A DNA stretch of 38,295 nucleotides from an uncultured Bacilli bacterium (GTDB lineage Bacteria; Bacillota_I; Bacilli_A; RFN20; CAG-826): the NCBI GenBank assembly GCA_944327845.1, contig CALVHN010000009.1, positions 1 through 38,295 of the forward strand. The letters run 5' to 3'. Shown piece after piece: positions 1 to 8,040 of this stretch; position 1 is the stretch's first letter; the number at the start of each line of letters is the position of its first letter. The translations under genes and the position numbers were made by a program. The notes beneath the pieces were generated by a model. That model saw only the letters and a program-made list of their open reading frames with translations, ran no database searches and was not told the DNA's origin.

Positions 1-197
1 TGCCGTGTTTAGGGGTGTGCAAGGGTGTGCAAAAAAAGGGTTGCCGTGTAATAGTGCACACCTGCCGTTTCAAAGTGGGCCCTAAAAATGGCGATTTTTC
101 ATTGAATTTTAGAGAATTCGGCTCCCACTATCACAACGGCGTAAATTTAAAAAGTGGCCATTTAAGCCTAAAATCAAAAAAAGTCTGCACACCCCTA
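1..197. mobile_element. Inverted-repeat-bounded segment, probable end of an IS element (IS21-like?)
   Basis: A 12-bp perfect inverted repeat, TAGGGGTGTGCA at 10-21 and TGCACACCCCTA at 186-197, encloses a segment visibly richer in G and C than the rest of the window. Inside are short repeated blocks: TGCCGT at 1, 42 and 63, a tandem GGGTGTGCA, and related blocks around 63-80 (GCCGTTTCAAAGTGGGCC) and, inverted, around 120-140. Multiple subterminal repeats of this kind are typical of IS21-family ends, downstream of istB; that assignment is from memory of the family and is inference. The frame at 15-209 is low-complexity and has no family resemblance, so no gene is called. The element may continue left of the window. 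Confidence 0.4.
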
Positions 198-236
198 GTC
201 ATCGACTAAGAATGTATCAGACATGTCGTTCTAATA

Positions 237-310
237 TGGCGGGGATGGAAGGAATCGGACCCACATCAACGGTTTTGGAGACCGCTGTTCTACCATTGAA
301 CTACATCCCC
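237..310 (-). tRNA. tRNA-Trp (CCA anticodon)
   Basis: On the minus strand a full cloverleaf can be folded: acceptor GGGGATG pairs with CATCCCC, discriminator G, and the CCA end is encoded (239-237). The anticodon arm CGGTCT-CCA-AAACCG gives CCA, which reads UGG only. This fits the UGG-only tryptophan usage of the genes here. The 3' end lies only about 40 bp from the inverted repeat at 186-197. Confidence 0.95.
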
Positions 311-340
311 GAATTTAAAGCACAAAAAAGTGCTTTAAAA

Positions 341-763
341 TTATAAACTTTTTAGTACTTTATTGACAAGTGCCATATCACATTTACCAGCATAATTAGT
401 TTTAAAATGTTTCATGACACTTGGAATAGATCTATCATCTAAAGAAAGAATTACTTCTTTAATTTCTTCTTCACTCATCATCTTAGGAACATAAGATTTA
501 ATAGTATTAATTTGAGCATCAATATCATTAACCTTATCCATTCTATTTAAGCTTAAAAAGTTCGATTTTTCTTCTTCTAATTCTTTTAATGTTTTATTAA
601 TTACTTGGATCAAATCAGCATCATTTAATTCTTTATTTTTAGCTTTAGCTTCATATCCTAAAATCATATATTTATTGATAACAACTGATAAAATAGCTCT
701 TTTATTTTCGTTCTTTTCTTTTAAAGCTAAAATATTTTCTTTTTTTAATTGATCAATTAACAT
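341..763 (-). CDS. yqeY: YqeY family protein (GatB/YqeY domain)
   Basis: A 140-residue all-helical protein matching the YqeY family, which is usually about 147 residues. The family shares the C-terminal tRNA-binding-type domain of GatB, the amidotransferase subunit, but stands alone here. Conserved features seen are the charged N-terminal helix with the K-R-A-I-L-S-x-V-x-N pattern near residues 21-31 and the SYVPKMMSEEEI stretch near 88-100. The start has a good Shine-Dalgarno (AAGGGGAA) directly after the terminator of the rubrerythrin operon, so it is either separately transcribed or reached by read-through. The role is uncertain; a link to tRNA amidation is suggested only by homology. Confidence 0.85.
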   Translation of the reverse strand: MLIDQLKKENILALKEKNENKRAILSVVINKYMILGYEAKAKNKELNDADLIQVINKTLKELEEEKSNFLSLNRMDKVNDIDAQINTIKSYVPKMMSEEEIKEVILSLDDRSIPSVMKHFKTNYAGKCDMALVNKVLKSL

Positions 764-784
764 AAATAAATTCCCCTTTTAAAA

Positions 785-821
785 AACTCCTACCATAAAT
801 ATTTTATCTTTGATAGGAGTT
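785..821 (-). terminator. Intrinsic terminator of the perR-rubredoxin-rubrerythrin operon
   Basis: On the minus strand AACTCCTATC pairs with GGTAGGAGTT (10 bp, one G-U) around a 17-nt loop, followed directly by a run of T. It sits between the rubrerythrin stop and the yqeY start. Confidence 0.8.
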
Positions 822-855
822 AAATTTAATAATAAATATAAATAATATTTAGTTA

Positions 856-1395
856 TTAATAATTCTTAGTATATAACTCAAAATATGCTTGTGGATGATT
901 ACAGCAAGGGCACATTTTTGGAGCTTTATCTCCTACAAAGATAAATCCACAGTTACGGCATTTCCAGACTGTCTTTTTATCTTCTTTAGCAAATACTTCA
1001 CCTTTTTCAATATTTGCTAATAATTCTTTATATCTATCTTCATGATGGTTTTCAATAGCAGCAACCATTCTAAATTTAGCAGCTAATTCTTTAAAACCTT
1101 CTTTATCTGCAGTTTCAGCAAATTCTTTATACATTGTAGTCCATTCATAGTTTTCACCTTCTGCAGCAGCTTTTAAATTATCCATAGTGTTGCCAATACC
1201 TTCAAGTTCTTTAAACCAAAGTTTAGCATGTTCTTTTTCATTATCTGCTGTTTCTAAAAAGATAGCACTAATTTGTTCATAGCCTTCTTTTTTAGCAACA
1301 CTAGCAAAATAAGTATATTTATTTCTAGCTTGAGATTCTCCAGCAAAAGCTGTTTGTAAATTCTTTTCAGTTTGTGTTCCAGTATATTTATTCAT
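856..1395 (-). CDS. rbr: Rubrerythrin
   Basis: Rubrerythrin, 179 residues, a cytoplasmic peroxide reductase of anaerobes. The N-terminal four-helix diiron domain shows the expected carboxylate and histidine motifs (ESQARNKY near residues 20-27, DNEKEH near 51-56, and [11 protein letters not shown] near 112-122). The C-terminal rubredoxin-type iron site has CRNCG near 145-149 and CPCCNHP near 162-168. Length and architecture are standard. It is the last gene of an operon behind perR and a tiny rubredoxin, 14 bp downstream of the latter. The site AAAGGAGAAA precedes the ATG. De-repression by peroxide through PerR is the likely control, from known biology of such operons. Confidence 0.95.
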   Translation of the reverse strand: MNKYTGTQTEKNLQTAFAGESQARNKYTYFASVAKKEGYEQISAIFLETADNEKEHAKLWFKELEGIGNTMDNLKAAAEGENYEWTTMYKEFAETADKEGFKELAAKFRMVAAIENHHEDRYKELLANIEKGEVFAKEDKKTVWKCRNCGFIFVGDKAPKMCPCCNHPQAYFELYTKNY

Positions 1396-1409
1396 AAATT
1401 TCTCCTTTA

Positions 1410-1526
1410 TTAATCCTTTTGTTCAACGATATTATCTGGTCCAGATGCACCACATACAGGGCAAACAGGATCATCTGAATCACTTTCAAATGTTACTCCA
1501 CAAAGTAAGCAATAATATTTTTTCAT
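1410..1526 (-). CDS. Minimal rubredoxin-like protein, 38 aa
   Basis: A 38-residue reading frame between perR and rubrerythrin that automatic callers tend to miss. It begins [13 protein letters not shown] and contains two zinc/iron knuckles, CLLCG near residues 6-10 and CPVCGAS near 22-28, as in rubredoxin. Classical rubredoxin is about 52 residues; here the loop between knuckles is only 12 residues, so it is a shortened form. A strong ribosome site (ATGGAGGAA) and a 14-bp gap to rubrerythrin support expression. Its likely role is electron donation to rubrerythrin or another peroxide reductase; a zinc-ribbon protein is the alternative. Confidence 0.8.
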   Translation of the reverse strand: MKKYYCLLCGVTFESDSDDPVCPVCGASGPDNIVEQKD

Positions 1527-1556
1527 AAATTCCTCCATCGATAAAGATTAAAATAA

Positions 1557-1937
1557 TTAACATCCTCTATGCTTTAAACAATCTTTACACACTCCATAGT
1601 ATACTTTAATTTCACTAAGATATAAATCCCCATCTTGATTAAGATAATTAATTTTATCATTATCTTTAACAAGATCTTTAATCTTAAAACATTCTTCACA
1701 AATAAAATGATCATGATTCTTAAGTTTAGCATCTTCATAAATTGAAGCTTTAAATTTAGTAGGAATCTTTCTTATTAAACCTTCATCTTCTAACACTTCT
1801 AAATTACGATAAATTGTCGCAACTGAGATATTATTTGATTTAAATTTAACGTGATCAATAATATCTTGCAAAGTTGAATGTTTTAAATCTTTAATTACTT
1901 CTAAAATTAAATTACGTTGTAATGTGTTTCTTTGCAT
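1557..1937 (-). CDS. perR: Fur-family repressor, PerR type
   Basis: A 126-residue Fur-family regulator. The N-terminal winged helix includes SVATIYRNLEVLEDEGLI near residues 38-55. The C-terminal half has the metal site NHDHFICEECFKI near 73-85 and two CxxC pairs (CEEC and CKDC) for structural zinc, as in PerR. Because it leads an operon with rubredoxin and rubrerythrin, a peroxide-sensing PerR is more likely than an iron or zinc regulator. The family is usually about 140-150 residues, so this one is slightly short. It has a weak AAGGA ribosome site and a strong promoter upstream. Confidence 0.85.
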   Translation of the reverse strand: MQRNTLQRNLILEVIKDLKHSTLQDIIDHVKFKSNNISVATIYRNLEVLEDEGLIRKIPTKFKASIYEDAKLKNHDHFICEECFKIKDLVKDNDKINYLNQDGDLYLSEIKVYYGVCKDCLKHRGC

Positions 1938-1994
1938 TAATGATAATTATTCCTTATTGATAAAAATTTTAAATAAGAAAAGATTTAATGTCAA
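1938..1994 (-). promoter_or_regulatory. perR operon promoter with PerR/Fur-box-like operator
   Basis: On the minus strand TTGACA (1994-1989), a 17-bp spacer and TAAAAT (1971-1966) form a near-consensus sigma-A promoter. Its -35 begins 3 bp past the stop of the upstream gene. Between the start site and the ATG lies GAATAATTATCATTA (1952-1938), which matches the 7-1-7 PerR box TTATAATNATTATAA at about 11 of 15 positions. Autoregulation by PerR is inferred. Confidence 0.55.
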
Positions 1995-1996
1995 GT

Positions 1997-3013
1997 TTAA
2001 CGATTAATAATTGAAAAATTAATTGTTTTATCTACTTCTTTTAATATTTTTAAGTTATCTTTAATTGCAAAATACATTTCTTTCGCGCTTAAGTTTTTAT
2101 TGTTATAAATCTTATTAATATTTAAATGATAGTTATTAACTCCAATTGCAATAAAATCTTCCTTAAATATCGCAACTACTCCATCTTTATAAATAGAATC
2201 TAATTTATTAAATAATTCGATAATTTCAGGAACAACAATATAAAAACCTTCTTCTTTGATCTTAGAATAAAAATTATATTTTTCATGAGCTTTAATTGAT
2301 TCAACCTCAAATAAATTATCTTTATCTAAAATAAAAGAAACTGGAGAGAAACAATTTTTAGTCCTAATTTCAACAACACCATCAATTTTCTTTTTTAATA
2401 ATGGAATTAAAATTAATGTTCCATCAAACATACGATTTATTGTTTCTTTATTTGCTGCACTAATAATTGATGCAGCACTTCCTAATAAAAACCCTGCTAA
2501 ACCCCCTTCAAATGTTGCTCCGATTGTTTGAGAAACATTTGTTACTAATGGATTAATTGTCTTTAAAGAAATAATCGATAACTTTAAATTATCTAAAATT
2601 GTTACGATTTGTTCATTAGCTACTTCTATATCTAAAGGAGAGATTCCGGTTTCTTTTAATAAAGTTTTATTTACTTTTGCATTTTTAGTAAATATAGCAT
2701 CACTTCCTAAAACTTCTTTAATTGCTTGAATAAGTAAAATATCTCGATATTTTTTATCTATTGTTCCATTAAAGATTAAAATAGAAGAAGCTAATAAGAA
2801 AAAAGTAAGCATCGCTCCAAAAACAACACATAAAAATCCACCAACTTTTACATCCTTATTTACAATTATTAAAAATATTCCTATTCCTAATAAAGCTAAA
2901 GAAATTATTAAAGATATAATATATAAGAATATCTTAATATATTTCATTCTTCTTACTTTTTTGTTATCTGGTAATTTATTTATTTCTTCTACTGTTAAAA
3001 ATTTATCTTCCAT
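1997..3013 (-). CDS. DUF3137-like membrane protein A
   Basis: A 338-residue membrane protein. A charged N-terminal segment is followed by two adjacent transmembrane helices (about 27-51 and 57-81) and a large cytoplasmic domain. That domain has a glycine-rich hydrophobic patch near 168-185 (FEGGLAGFLLGSAASII). Its C-terminal half shows the pattern I recall for DUF3137: MFDGTLILIPL near 195-205, a middle YNFYSK, and GVVAIFKEDFIAIGV. No enzyme motif is visible. It lies 2 bp downstream of a shorter relative with the same layout, so the two are almost surely co-transcribed and may form a hetero-oligomer. The function is unknown; the DUF assignment is from pattern memory. Confidence 0.7.
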   Translation of the reverse strand: MEDKFLTVEEINKLPDNKKVRRMKYIKIFLYIISLIISLALLGIGIFLIIVNKDVKVGGFLCVVFGAMLTFFLLASSILIFNGTIDKKYRDILLIQAIKEVLGSDAIFTKNAKVNKTLLKETGISPLDIEVANEQIVTILDNLKLSIISLKTINPLVTNVSQTIGATFEGGLAGFLLGSAASIISAANKETINRMFDGTLILIPLLKKKIDGVVEIRTKNCFSPVSFILDKDNLFEVESIKAHEKYNFYSKIKEEGFYIVVPEIIELFNKLDSIYKDGVVAIFKEDFIAIGVNNYHLNINKIYNNKNLSAKEMYFAIKDNLKILKEVDKTINFSIINR

Positions 3014-3015
3014 AA

Positions 3016-3996
3016 TTATTTATTAAAATAATCTAATAAGTTTCTAATAGGTAAATATTCTTTTTGAATATTAAGATATTTTTCACCTAATTTTAAGATT
3101 CTTTTAGTTTTTAGCATATCTTCAAAATTAAAGTAATTATCATACATTGCTAGATATAACTTATTATCATTAATTAAAAGGATAGTGCCTTTTTTATTTA
3201 TAGATATATCATTTAATAAATTAAGTATATCTTTTAGTTTATTTATATTTAAAGTTTTTACTTTAGAACTATAAAATATCTCAAATTTAGATAAAAAACC
3301 TTGCAATTCCTCATTATTTATTAAATTTTCTTCTTTATTTAATATTGATTTTGATATTGAATCTTTAATTTCTCTAATCTCAATTATTTCATTTTCAAAG
3401 CCATGTAAATTAAATTCAATAACCGATCCTTTAAAAGGAATATCCTGATTTGTTCTTTGATTTAATTGTCCTATTGAATTATCTTTACTATAAATATTTA
3501 AAGCATTATTAATTATTGAATTTCTTGATTCTTTTAAATTTGCTAAATTTACTTGATAGATTTTAATTAAATTATTTAAATATATAAATTTATAGTTATT
3601 TGAATAGAAAAGATCGACTTTTTGATTAAATATATTTGCTTTTTTTAAATATTCAGTATCTAATTCATTAGGGTTAATAATTGAAAATTCATTAAATCCT
3701 AATATTTCATTTTTTACTTGATACACATATCTTTTTTGTATTTTTTTACTTCGAGAATTTTGTAAAAAACATAAAATTAAAAATAATGCTCCACTAGTTA
3801 ATAATCCAATAGCAACGTAAAGTAAAATAAAATTACCTTTACTTCCTCCAACAATAAATAGCACTAAACTAGCAAATAAAGTAAAAAAGGAAAGCATCAT
3901 AAAAAAAGGTTTTAAATTAAAAAGTATTGGATTTTTTGAAAGTTTTTTTAATTCTTGTTCACTAAATTTTTGCTTAATATCTTTAGAAATTTTCAT
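3016..3996 (-). CDS. DUF3137-like membrane protein B
   Basis: First gene of a pair with the DUF3137-like protein downstream. A charged N-terminus is followed by two transmembrane helices (about 31-50 and 58-79, counted from the ATG) and a cytoplasmic domain with IPFKGSVIEFNLHGFE in the middle and GTILLINDNKLYLAMYD near the end. These correspond to the conserved strands of the downstream protein, so the two look like diverged paralogues. I take the ATG at 3996-3994 as start (326 aa); a TTG at 4005-4003 in frame is possible. There is no Shine-Dalgarno; a TATAAT box ends 10 bp before the ATG, so the leader must be very short. Confidence 0.65.
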   Translation of the reverse strand: MKISKDIKQKFSEQELKKLSKNPILFNLKPFFMMLSFFTLFASLVLFIVGGSKGNFILLYVAIGLLTSGALFLILCFLQNSRSKKIQKRYVYQVKNEILGFNEFSIINPNELDTEYLKKANIFNQKVDLFYSNNYKFIYLNNLIKIYQVNLANLKESRNSIINNALNIYSKDNSIGQLNQRTNQDIPFKGSVIEFNLHGFENEIIEIREIKDSISKSILNKEENLINNEELQGFLSKFEIFYSSKVKTLNINKLKDILNLLNDISINKKGTILLINDNKLYLAMYDNYFNFEDMLKTKRILKLGEKYLNIQKEYLPIRNLLDYFNK

Positions 3997-4006
3997 ATTT
4001 AACAAT

Positions 4007-4087
4007 ATTATAAAGTAAAATTTTTATTTATTAAAAGAATTTAAAAGTAATAAATCGTTTATCTTAAATAATGACTTATGATACAAT
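4007..4087. promoter_or_regulatory. Divergent promoter region between DUF3137-like B and the small membrane protein
   Basis: Leftward, a TATAAT box lies at 4012-4007, with no clear -35. Rightward, TTATCT (4059-4064), a 17-bp spacer and an extended -10, TGATACAAT (4079-4087), precede the small membrane protein gene. Both assignments rest on consensus match only. Confidence 0.45.
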
Positions 4088-4109
4088 CAAGTAAAGGAGA
4101 AATTCAATT

Positions 4110-4334
4110 ATGAAATGGTTCAATTCATGTTCAAGACTCGTCCAAATCATCTTACTTCTTATTCCATTTGTTAACTGGATAGTTGAAATTGTTGTAAGAT
4201 GGGATGCATTCTTGAAAAAACCTGGAGTTATTAAATTAGTCTTTGCAATTCTCGCAACCATATCATTAGGTATTTTAGGTTGGGTAGATTTAATTTGGTG
4301 CTTATTATTTAATCACCTTATTTTTGCAAAATAA
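4110..4334 (+). CDS. Small two-helix membrane protein
   Basis: A 74-residue protein with two predicted transmembrane helices (about 9-29 and 39-68) separated by a short loop containing RWDAFLKKPGV. The start is fixed by an excellent ribosome site (AAAGGAGAAA, 8 bp before ATG), it has its own promoter, and a strong terminator follows, so it is a real monocistronic gene. No known family is recognised. The opposite-strand frame over the same bases has no ribosome site. Confidence 0.75.
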   Translation: MKWFNSCSRLVQIILLLIPFVNWIVEIVVRWDAFLKKPGVIKLVFAILATISLGILGWVDLIWCLLFNHLIFAK

Positions 4335-4355
4335 AAAATACTCCAATAAAAAAAT

Positions 4356-4376
4356 GGCGGATCATAATAATCCGCC
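4356..4376. terminator. Bidirectional intrinsic terminator
   Basis: GGCGGAT pairs with ATCCGCC around a 7-nt loop, with a T run on the right and an A run on the left. It ends the rightward small membrane gene and the leftward glycosyltransferase operon, whose stop codon lies only 5 bp away. Confidence 0.85.
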
Positions 4377-4380
4377 TTTT

Positions 4381-5409
4381 TTATACATCAAATGGAACTA
4401 CTTTTTTTGCAAGCCACAATATGAAGCGATTAAATCCTCTTCCAAACGCTCCTGGCATGCATAAAAATGAGGAAATAGAAAAGTATCTTAATTTTTTATA
4501 TAGTTGTGGATGCTTTTCTTTTAAATCTTTTAAGAATAATTTGTAATTAGTTCTTGATTCTTTTTCTTTTGATAAACGAGTATATAAAACAGTAATGCAA
4601 AAGATTAAACGAATGTGATGGAATAATAATTTATAAAAATCTTTATTTGTTTTTTTAATGTTCATTGGATCAAAATAATCGTTCATTGATTTTGAACATA
4701 ATATATGATCTTTATATTTTTTAACACAATTTGCATATGAAACAGATTGGCCATCTCTCCCAATTAAATAGCAATAAAAATCACCATTTATATACATAAA
4801 TGTTTTAGTATGAACTAAGCAAGCATAAACAAAGTAATTATCTTCATAAGATGCATGTTTTGGTAAAACAACATTACTTTCTTTAATTACATCGAGTTTA
4901 AACATTGCTGAATGCAAAGTAATATTTTTTTGAATATCTTTAAAGTGAAAATCTTTGCAAGTTAAAATTTTATTTTCTTCAAAGATTGATTTATAGTTAA
5001 TTACTTTTTGTTTATTACCATAACCAACATAGTAAACATAATTTAAAATATATAAATCAGGTAATTCTTTTTCTTCTTGAATTGATTTTAATATTTTATT
5101 TAAAGCATCTAAATCAACCCAATCATCAGAATCTACTATTTTAAAATATTTTCCTTTAGCAACCTTTATTCCATCATTAATTGCATCACCATGTCCACCA
5201 TTTTCTTTATGAATTACACTGATGCAATCAGGATGTTCACTTTGATATTTATCTGCGATTTCACTAGTTTTATCTTTACTTCCATCATCAACAATTATAA
5301 TTTCAATTAAATTGTGATCTGCTTTTAATAAAGAATCTAAGCAGATATTCATATATGCCTCTGAGTTATAGCAAGGCACTAAAAAACTAATTAATATGTT
5401 TTTTTCCAT
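4381..5409 (-). CDS. Family 2 glycosyltransferase
   Basis: A 342-residue GT2 enzyme with a GT-A fold. Motifs in order: FLVPCYNSEAYM near residues 9-20, the nucleotide-binding VDDGSKDKT near 40-48, ENGGHGDAIN near 69-78, and the metal-binding DSDDW near 93-97. There is no clear membrane anchor, only a hydrophobic C-terminal stretch. It transfers a sugar from a nucleotide donor to an unknown acceptor, probably a glycolipid or surface glycan. It is 15 bp downstream of a GH3 gene and likely co-transcribed with it. Confidence 0.9.
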   Translation of the reverse strand: MEKNILISFLVPCYNSEAYMNICLDSLLKADHNLIEIIIVDDGSKDKTSEIADKYQSEHPDCISVIHKENGGHGDAINDGIKVAKGKYFKIVDSDDWVDLDALNKILKSIQEEKELPDLYILNYVYYVGYGNKQKVINYKSIFEENKILTCKDFHFKDIQKNITLHSAMFKLDVIKESNVVLPKHASYEDNYFVYACLVHTKTFMYINGDFYCYLIGRDGQSVSYANCVKKYKDHILCSKSMNDYFDPMNIKKTNKDFYKLLFHHIRLIFCITVLYTRLSKEKESRTNYKLFLKDLKEKHPQLYKKLRYFSISSFLCMPGAFGRGFNRFILWLAKKVVPFDV

Positions 5410-5424
5410 TACTTAATCTTTCCC

Positions 5425-7881
5425 TTATTTATTTGCTTCTAAAGCTTTCTTTTCTTCTTTATGACGTTTATTTTTGATATGTCCATATTTAATAAAGTGT
5501 CCTAAACCTTTAAAGAAATGTCCATTAAACATCATAATTAATCCATCTAATTGATCCCAAGAAATCATTCCACCAGTCATTCTAGATAATCCTCTCATAG
5601 GTTGATTTAATACGCCCATAATAAGAGTATTAGAAAGTGACCTTTGACCAATCTTTCTTAAGAATGAAATTGCAAAATTAATTGCTCCTGCGAAAAGTCT
5701 TCCAACCCAACGTTTAGAGTATCTTAATTCTCCAACCGTAGTATTATACTCAATAATCATACGATTTTTCTTATAAAATTTATAATTTCCATTAGGAATA
5801 TCTCTTCCAAGTAGCTTTTTAAATTCAATGTCATTAACGTCTTTTACATTTCCAGCATAATAACTTGGTAAATCTTCTTTAGTATAAGCAAATTCTTTAG
5901 CATCGCCTTCAATAGCTAAAGTATCACTTAATTGAATATCGTTAATATTTTTACCAACTTGAATTAAATATTCACCACTTTCAACTTCGAATTTATTTGT
6001 CTTAACATTAAAGAATCTAAAACTATATTCATCAAATTTAATAGTGACAGTTTTAGTTTCTCCTGGATTAAGTTCAACTTTCTTAAATCCTTTTAATTCC
6101 TTTTTAGCACGGAAAACATTAGATTTTGGAAGTGAAATATAAAGTTGAGCGACTTCTTTTGCTTTAATATTACCTGTGTTTTTAAGATCAAAACTAACTC
6201 CGTTTTTATCAACTTTTAAATTAGAATATTCAAATGTTGTATAAGATAAACCAAATCCAAATGGATAATCTAAATTAATATTATTGATATCGTAATATCT
6301 ATAACCAACAAAAATTCCTTCTCTATATTCTGCTGTTAATTTTGTTGAAGGGAAGTAATTATAAGTTCCAGTATCTTCATATTTATTTGGGATAGATTCA
6401 GATAATCTTCCAGAAGGAGAAACTTTACCAGTAATAATATCTAAAATAGCACTAGCTCCAGCTTGTCCGCTTAAATATGAATGAACTAAACCATCAACAT
6501 ATCCATCAATTGCTGAAATTTCAACAACACTGCCACAACTTAAAACAACAACAAGTTTTTTATTTAATTTAGCAAGTTCTTTAACTAAAACTACTTGATT
6601 TTCTGGTAAACGGATATTTTTACGGTCTAATCCTTCTGCTTCAGTAATTTCATCAAGGCCTAAATATAAAAGGCCAATATCAGCTTTATTTAATAATTCT
6701 TTTGCTTCTTCAAGCAATTTATTAGATTTTTTACCATAACGATCAAATCCTTTAGCAAAACCAACAAAATCTAAATCATAGTTTTTAATTTCTTCTAAAG
6801 TGTTTTCAAGTTTGGTTGGATTAACAATACTACTACCTGCGCCTTGATAACGAGGAGTCTTTGCAAAATCACCAATAATAGCAACTTTAGATTTTTCTTT
6901 TAAAGGTAAAACATTATCTTTATTTTTTAATAAAACTATTCCAGAAAGAGCACATTCTTTAGCTAATTTATGGTGTGCTTCTTTATCAAAGCTCTTTATA
7001 TTTTTTTCAAAAGCTTTTTGAGTATCAAAGATTAATGTAAGTAAAATATCAACGCATTCATCTAAAACACTTTCATCACATTTTCCTTCTTTAATAGCTT
7101 TAACAATATCTCTATCAGTTTCTCCATCAGTTGTAGGCATTTCAAGAGAGTTTAAAGCCTTTAAAGCTTCAACACGGTCATTATTTCCACCCCAATCGGT
7201 AACAACTAAACCATCAAAGCCCCACTCTTTTCTTAAAATATCAACTAATAATTTATTATTTTCGTTAGCATAAACACCATTAATTAAATTGTAAGATGAC
7301 ATAATTGCTTTAGGTTTTGCTTCTTTAACAGCAATTTCAAAAGCAGTTAAATAAATTTCTCTAAGTGTTCTTTCATCCATGACACTATCAAGAGTCATTC
7401 TTCTTTCTTCTTGTGAATTACATGCAAAGTGTTTAATACAACTTGCAATACCATTAGATTGAATACCTCTTACATAACCAGCAGTTATTTTACCAGCTAA
7501 ATATGGATCTTCACTAAAATATTCAAAGCATCTACCGCAACGTGGGTTTCTCTTAATATTTAATCCAGGTCCTAAAATAACACTGACATCCATTGAAACC
7601 GCTTCTTCTCCAAGTGCAGTTCCTAATTGTTCGCAAAGTTCAGTATCCCAAGAATTTGCCATTGTTACAGCGGTAGGAAAGCATGTTGCAGGTATTGAAG
7701 GATTTAAACCTAAATGGTCAGCAGCTGAAGCTTGTTTTCTTAAACCGTGAGGCCCATCAGATAAAAATATTGATGGAATACCATATTTATCAAGATTTTT
7801 AGTTTGCCAAAAATCTTTACCTGACATCAAAGATGCTTTTTCTTCAAGTGTCATTTGTTTAATTAAATTTTCATAATTCAT
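5425..7881 (-). CDS. GH3 family glycosidase, cytoplasmic (beta-glucosidase-like)
   Basis: An 818-residue glycoside hydrolase family 3 enzyme with the normal domain order: TIM barrel, alpha/beta sandwich, then a fibronectin-III-like domain ending near residue 650. Seen motifs are SDGPHGLR near 41-48, KHFACNSQEERR near 150-161 and the nucleophile Asp229 in LVVTDWGG. There is no signal peptide, so it acts inside the cell on imported oligosaccharides. The last 150 residues or so form an extra tail with a hydrophobic, glycine-rich stretch (around 730-780) and a very basic end. Substrate specificity within GH3 cannot be read from sequence. GGAGAAG precedes the ATG; two TATAAT-like boxes lie about 50 bp upstream. 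Confidence 0.92.
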   Translation of the reverse strand: MNYENLIKQMTLEEKASLMSGKDFWQTKNLDKYGIPSIFLSDGPHGLRKQASAADHLGLNPSIPATCFPTAVTMANSWDTELCEQLGTALGEEAVSMDVSVILGPGLNIKRNPRCGRCFEYFSEDPYLAGKITAGYVRGIQSNGIASCIKHFACNSQEERRMTLDSVMDERTLREIYLTAFEIAVKEAKPKAIMSSYNLINGVYANENNKLLVDILRKEWGFDGLVVTDWGGNNDRVEALKALNSLEMPTTDGETDRDIVKAIKEGKCDESVLDECVDILLTLIFDTQKAFEKNIKSFDKEAHHKLAKECALSGIVLLKNKDNVLPLKEKSKVAIIGDFAKTPRYQGAGSSIVNPTKLENTLEEIKNYDLDFVGFAKGFDRYGKKSNKLLEEAKELLNKADIGLLYLGLDEITEAEGLDRKNIRLPENQVVLVKELAKLNKKLVVVLSCGSVVEISAIDGYVDGLVHSYLSGQAGASAILDIITGKVSPSGRLSESIPNKYEDTGTYNYFPSTKLTAEYREGIFVGYRYYDINNINLDYPFGFGLSYTTFEYSNLKVDKNGVSFDLKNTGNIKAKEVAQLYISLPKSNVFRAKKELKGFKKVELNPGETKTVTIKFDEYSFRFFNVKTNKFEVESGEYLIQVGKNINDIQLSDTLAIEGDAKEFAYTKEDLPSYYAGNVKDVNDIEFKKLLGRDIPNGNYKFYKKNRMIIEYNTTVGELRYSKRWVGRLFAGAINFAISFLRKIGQRSLSNTLIMGVLNQPMRGLSRMTGGMISWDQLDGLIMMFNGHFFKGLGHFIKYGHIKNKRHKEEKKALEANK

Positions 7882-8040
7882 TTTGTCTTCTCCAATTAAA
7901 ATTGTTTAAAAAATTAATAAATAAAATAATTTCCTTTATTATAACATTATAATCTATTCTTAGTTATAAAATTTAAAGAGCAAAAAGAGAAAATACTATG
8001 TTTTTGAGTATGCAATTCAAAAAACTATATGTTTTCCCAG

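Noticed and set aside
15-209. 64-residue open frame at the left edge
   Set aside because: It lies inside the inverted-repeat segment, has no ribosome site and no family resemblance; its sequence reflects the DNA repeats.
4076-4261. Leftward open frame opposite the small membrane protein
   Set aside because: It has no ribosome site, while the rightward frame has an excellent one plus promoter and terminator.
7929-7952. TTATAACATTATAA before the cytoplasmic GH3 as a PerR box
   Set aside because: The spacing is 7-0-7 instead of 7-1-7; two overlapping TATAAT promoter boxes explain it better.
7986-8037. Imperfect inverted repeat after nnr (GAAAATACTATGTTTTTGA against TCAAAAAACTATATGTTTTC)
   Set aside because: The arms are almost all A and T and align only with an internal loop, so a terminator or operator call is not supported on its own.
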